64,000 bases of DNA, taken from positions 25,457,799 through 25,521,798 of the forward strand of contig NC_044916.1 of assembly GCF_003576645.1 (NCBI RefSeq), in the 5' to 3' direction. How positions within the stretch are numbered: position 1 is the stretch's first letter; each line of letters opens with the position of its first letter. The DNA is from Ipomoea triloba (Eukaryota > Streptophyta > Magnoliopsida > Solanales > Convolvulaceae). The position numbers and the translations under genes are program-made. Below the pieces are notes generated by a model. That model worked only from the letters and a program-made list of their open reading frames with translations, was not told the DNA's origin and did not search any database. Positions 60,976-64,000 of the stretch are shown piece by piece.

Positions 60976-61405
60976 AGACCATCCCCAATAGTGGGAATTG
61001 GCACAATGTTTAAGAAATAAAATCCCAACACTAATTTTGTTAACAAATGGGATGGTGAAAATTAAGCAAGATATTTCTCCTGAAGAAGGAGATTTTGTCA
61101 GCTCAAAATGGGACCCACCAAAGGAGTGCATAACTGCGCCCCATGTGCGTGGGGCGCAGAAACGCGTCCAGGCGGGCGCGTGCAGTTTTTTTTTTTTTTT
61201 TTTAATTTTTCTTTTGTCAGTTTTTATTTTATTTTATTTTTTCTTCCACCTCATTTTCTCTTTCCTAATCACACTTACAAAATCTCTTCAAAAACTATAC
61301 CAAATTTCTAACTATTGGAGAATGCCGTACTACATGGAAGGGGAACACCTATTTACATCAAATCAGTGTGCAGCTGCCTCCATATTGGGAATGACTCTTA
61401 TTAGT
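60976..61405. mobile_element. MITE-like element (GACCATCCCCAATA type)
   Basis: The left end 'agaccatccccaatagtggg' pairs with the right end 'catattgggaatgactct'. Such 'catcc-caat' ends are typical of Tourist-like (PIF/Harbinger) MITEs in plants. It contains a T17 run at about 61185 and has no coding capacity. The target duplication (a 3-bp TTA/TAA type expected) is unclear because of the flanking microsatellite. Confidence 0.5.
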
Positions 61406-63230
61406 TACATAGTTACACCTCCCTCCTTAATTTATCTCCTTATATGACATTATTTCACTAGTTTTTTTTTTGTCGTTGTTTTTTTATTTGATTAATTAGT
61501 AAATTTTGTTTGTTAACAAAAATAGATTTGTTTTTTTTTAATTCATTGTGGGTCAGCGGATTTATAACTACTAATAAATACAAAAAAAGTTATTGCTGCA
61601 TTAGTTGGTAAATAGAAGAAAGTAACATGTTTCTTCTCTCAAAAGGTTGAATTTTCAACCCCAAGGATTAACTTAACTGAACAAAGAGGCTAGACATTTG
61701 CTCACTGCGCACGAAAAGTCCCCCTCACTTTGAGAGGTTGCTTGCGCACTAGAAGTCCCCCTCACTTTGAGAGGTTGCTCTCACACTGCCGCTAGTGATA
61801 CTTGATCCCTAATCTCTTCTCCCAAACTCCACCCTTGTGACCAGTTAAAGATGCTCATGTGGGTAGAAAGTAACATTTTTATGATTTCATTCAATAAATA
61901 GGAGTGTATTGAGCATTATATGTGTGTGTGTGTGTGTTTATAACAATAATAAGAATTTTTGGATGCAACTCATTCTACGTTGGTTGGTCGGACAATTGGC
62001 TTAATTAGCAAATTGGACTCTCCATGAGAGCTGTCGATTGTTCTTCTTAATTTGAGGTGATCAATTATGAGCAATTTAAAAGTTAAAATTATTTACCTTC
62101 TTGTGAACTTTTACCGGCTAAAGTTACAAAACGAACTTCATCCAAAAAACATCTTCGAATAACAAAAGAATTTTATTGTCACATCTTTGAATTTGATATT
62201 AGAGTTATATACATGCTAAAAATTAAGGGTTTGATTCCTCTCATAAAGTTGTGTCATTTTTGAGTGCGATCATTATCATGTATACATTCTAAAAGCTTGC
62301 ACTCATGCACTTATGGAATTTTGGGACTCAAACTCAAATCAACACACAACACTGCCTCCTCTTTCTCCACTCCTAGATTACCTTGTTAGAGTCAAAGATA
62401 TTTTGGTCCCACAACACCAACACCATAAAGATGAAGAGAGGTTGAACAACAATTACAACCTAGCTAGCTACCTACATACCTTAAAATAACCACTGGTTGT
62501 CTCCTTAGCTTTCTCCTTTTCCTTTTTGTGTTTTCACATTTTATTGATTTCATCATTCATCTTTTAATTTGGTCATCACTTTACGCTACATTTCGATGTA
62601 ATTCAAACTTTTTAGAATATCAAAATCTTGGTGTAATTCAAACTTTTTAGAATATCAAAATCATGAATTTTAAGAATTTAGATATCATGTCTTTTAACAA
62701 ATAATCACATTGGCGCCCACCATTTTACTTCTTTAAAGCATGAGGCGGCCGTGAAAGATACCAACCACCATTATGTTTAGGTCTTTGATATTCATGTTAC
62801 TGCCTGTGGGGAAGATCTTTAATATTATATGATTTTTGATATTCTATGATTTTATACGACGAATTGAACAATTTTAAATGACTTTTTTTTTAAATAATTT
62901 TGAGTAATAATGATTAATTAATTACAATCTAACGAAGATAACAGAACACACACACATATATATAAGGCTGTCTAATTCATCTTATATGTCATGTCTGAAA
63001 ATAATACACGTGGAAGCTTAGTTAGTGTCAAATCAACGATTAAATGTTAAATATGTAAAAATTGAATTCAATTGCACTTTTTTCAGTTAGATGAGTCAAT
63101 TACACTATTTGATCGACATTGGCAGTGAATTTTACATTTTTTTCGTAAAAGAAAAACCTTTGCCCACTTTTAGTTAGGAATTAGTTGCACTTCACATACC
63201 TATACTATATTCTGTTAATTTGCACATTAT
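61406..63230. other. intergenic sequence with short tandem duplications
   Basis: Two direct duplications are visible: about 37 bp at 61707-61779 (GTCCCCCTCACTTTGAGAGG in both copies) and about 37 bp at 62597-62665 ('gtaattcaaactttttagaa' twice). A (TG)n run is at 61919-61936. No gene, RNA or transposon with clear ends was recognised. Confidence 0.5.
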
Positions 63231-63273
63231 CCATCAAAAATTTTGAATACAGAATATATGCATATCTTCGTAG

Positions 63274-63357
63274 GTCAACAAACAATATTCCAAGATGGTG
63301 ACATTAATGGCAAACGTCAACAAACAATATTCCAAGATGGTGACATTAATGGCAAAC
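63274..63357. repeat. 42-bp tandem duplication
   Basis: GTCAACAAACAATATTCCAA to GGCAAAC occurs twice in direct succession (63274-63315, 63316-63357), identical as read. Confidence 0.9.
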
Positions 63358-63386
63358 TGGAGGTCATGAGTAGCTCTCAATGAGAT

Positions 63387-63387
63387 C

Positions 63388-63424
<37 letters not shown>

Positions 63425-63431
63425 CACTGTA

Positions 63432-63466
<35 letters not shown>

Positions 63467-63473
63467 CACTGTA
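63387..63473. repeat. duplicated (AT)n-(GACACACACACACTGTA) compound microsatellite
   Basis: Two copies of an (AT)n run followed by GACACACACACACTGTA, about 50 bp apart. Confidence 0.88.
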
Positions 63474-63824
63474 CTGCATGAGTGAATTAAGTAAGAACAG
63501 AAGAAAAATGGTGGAAAAAAGAGAATATGCAGGCAGTGACTTCATGGATAAGATATATATCTATCAAACATTTAAAAGTCTACAAGTAAACGCATAAAAA
63601 AATTCCAAAAGTTACAAAGCCCACTGTCATGTGAATCAAATCTCAAAAGATGGATTTGATATTTTCTCATCAATTGAATTTCTGGAAAAATGTTTATAGA
63701 GAATATATTTGATGGGAGTAACTTTACTAGGAAAATTAATTAGTATGTTTGGTGTTATTCTAGAAATATAACCCGAAAAATTAATTAACACGTTTGGTTA
63801 GTTTAAACTTTTCCATTTTTTTTT

Positions 63825-63905
63825 GAGTACTCCCACTCCTATCATCTATGTGGGAGTGTTAATCGGGACACCGGATGCCACTTGACCACAAGGTCTTTGG
63901 CTCCA
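63825..63905 (-). mobile_element. tRNA-derived SINE, 5' part
   Basis: The minus strand has 'gaccttgtggtcaagtggc' (box A) and 'gattaacactcccacatag', as in the copy at 25440-25557. It stops before a proper box B, so it is truncated. Confidence 0.5.
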
Positions 63906-63924
63906 ATTTTTTTTTTTTAAATCT

Positions 63925-64000
63925 CTAATATATCCTTGCTATATAAGAAATTTTTAACATGACATTGTGACATATCCTTGCTATATAAGAAATTTTTAAC
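63925..64000. repeat. short direct duplication at the window end
   Basis: 'tatccttgctatataagaaa' with 'tttttaac' occurs twice (63931 and 63972), separated by a few bases. The window ends inside the second copy. Confidence 0.75.

Overview
The window is nuclear DNA of a flowering plant, most likely a eudicot. The evidence is intron-rich genes with GT-AG introns, an AT-rich background, Arabidopsis-type TTTAGGG telomere-like repeats, and plant transposon families: Mutator-like elements (MULEs), hAT-like elements, a Helitron, a RNase H-bearing LINE, Copia and Gypsy-type LTR elements and tRNA-derived SINEs. The species cannot be fixed from sequence alone. Six gaps (single N at 38043, 38588, 40533 and 47409; 25 N at 49320-49344 and 55142-55166) mark a draft assembly, and most are flanked by suspicious duplications.

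Host genes are few. (1) At 630-1648 (+) are the last four coding exons of a CacyBP/SIP-like (CS plus SGS domain) protein; its 5' end is outside the window. (2) At 15493-22210 (-) is a complete 11-exon gene for a katanin p60-like AAA ATPase of about 406 residues (CCP1/KATNAL2-like). (3) At 51262-53450 (-), perhaps with a GC-rich leader exon at 58078-58380, are exons of an unidentified gene interrupted by a Copia element, with no 3' end found.

1.85-14.1 kb is a nested, tandemly amplified MULE. One terminal repeat lies at 1857-2057. It is broken by a hAT-like element (2058-3417), which contains a Pack-MULE (2286-3299) carrying a decayed piece of a GT-2-like trihelix transcription factor. A remnant of the MULE transposase N-terminus follows (3537-3950, -). 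The opposite MULE end, with its target-site duplication and a little host flank, is repeated ten times (3963-14135) in units of 0.8-1.35 kb.

22.2-38.9 kb is AT-rich and transposon-rich: a MULE with about 470-bp inverted repeats, several small MULE-type elements (three with good 9-10 bp target duplications), a 5'-truncated LINE flanked by an unusually long (about 80 bp) direct repeat, an 18S rRNA fragment, a non-autonomous Helitron with both ends recognisable, and SINEs. 38.9-40.2 kb holds an LTR-like block with a gag fragment. 40.7-46.3 kb is a degenerate TTTAGGG array with about 2.4-kb higher-order units that twice include an LTR-like block (TATA box, AATAAA, tRNA-Met-type primer site), plus four near-identical 290-bp repeats.

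46.3-50.9 kb is one segment present forward, reversed and forward again around homopolymer and N junctions, probably an assembly fold-back. 53.8-57.8 kb is a Copia element with matching LTRs and 5-bp target duplication but scrambled insides. 58.9-59.4 kb has a LINE RNase H remnant whose two halves lie on opposite strands. The remainder is AT-rich sequence with microsatellites and short tandem duplications.
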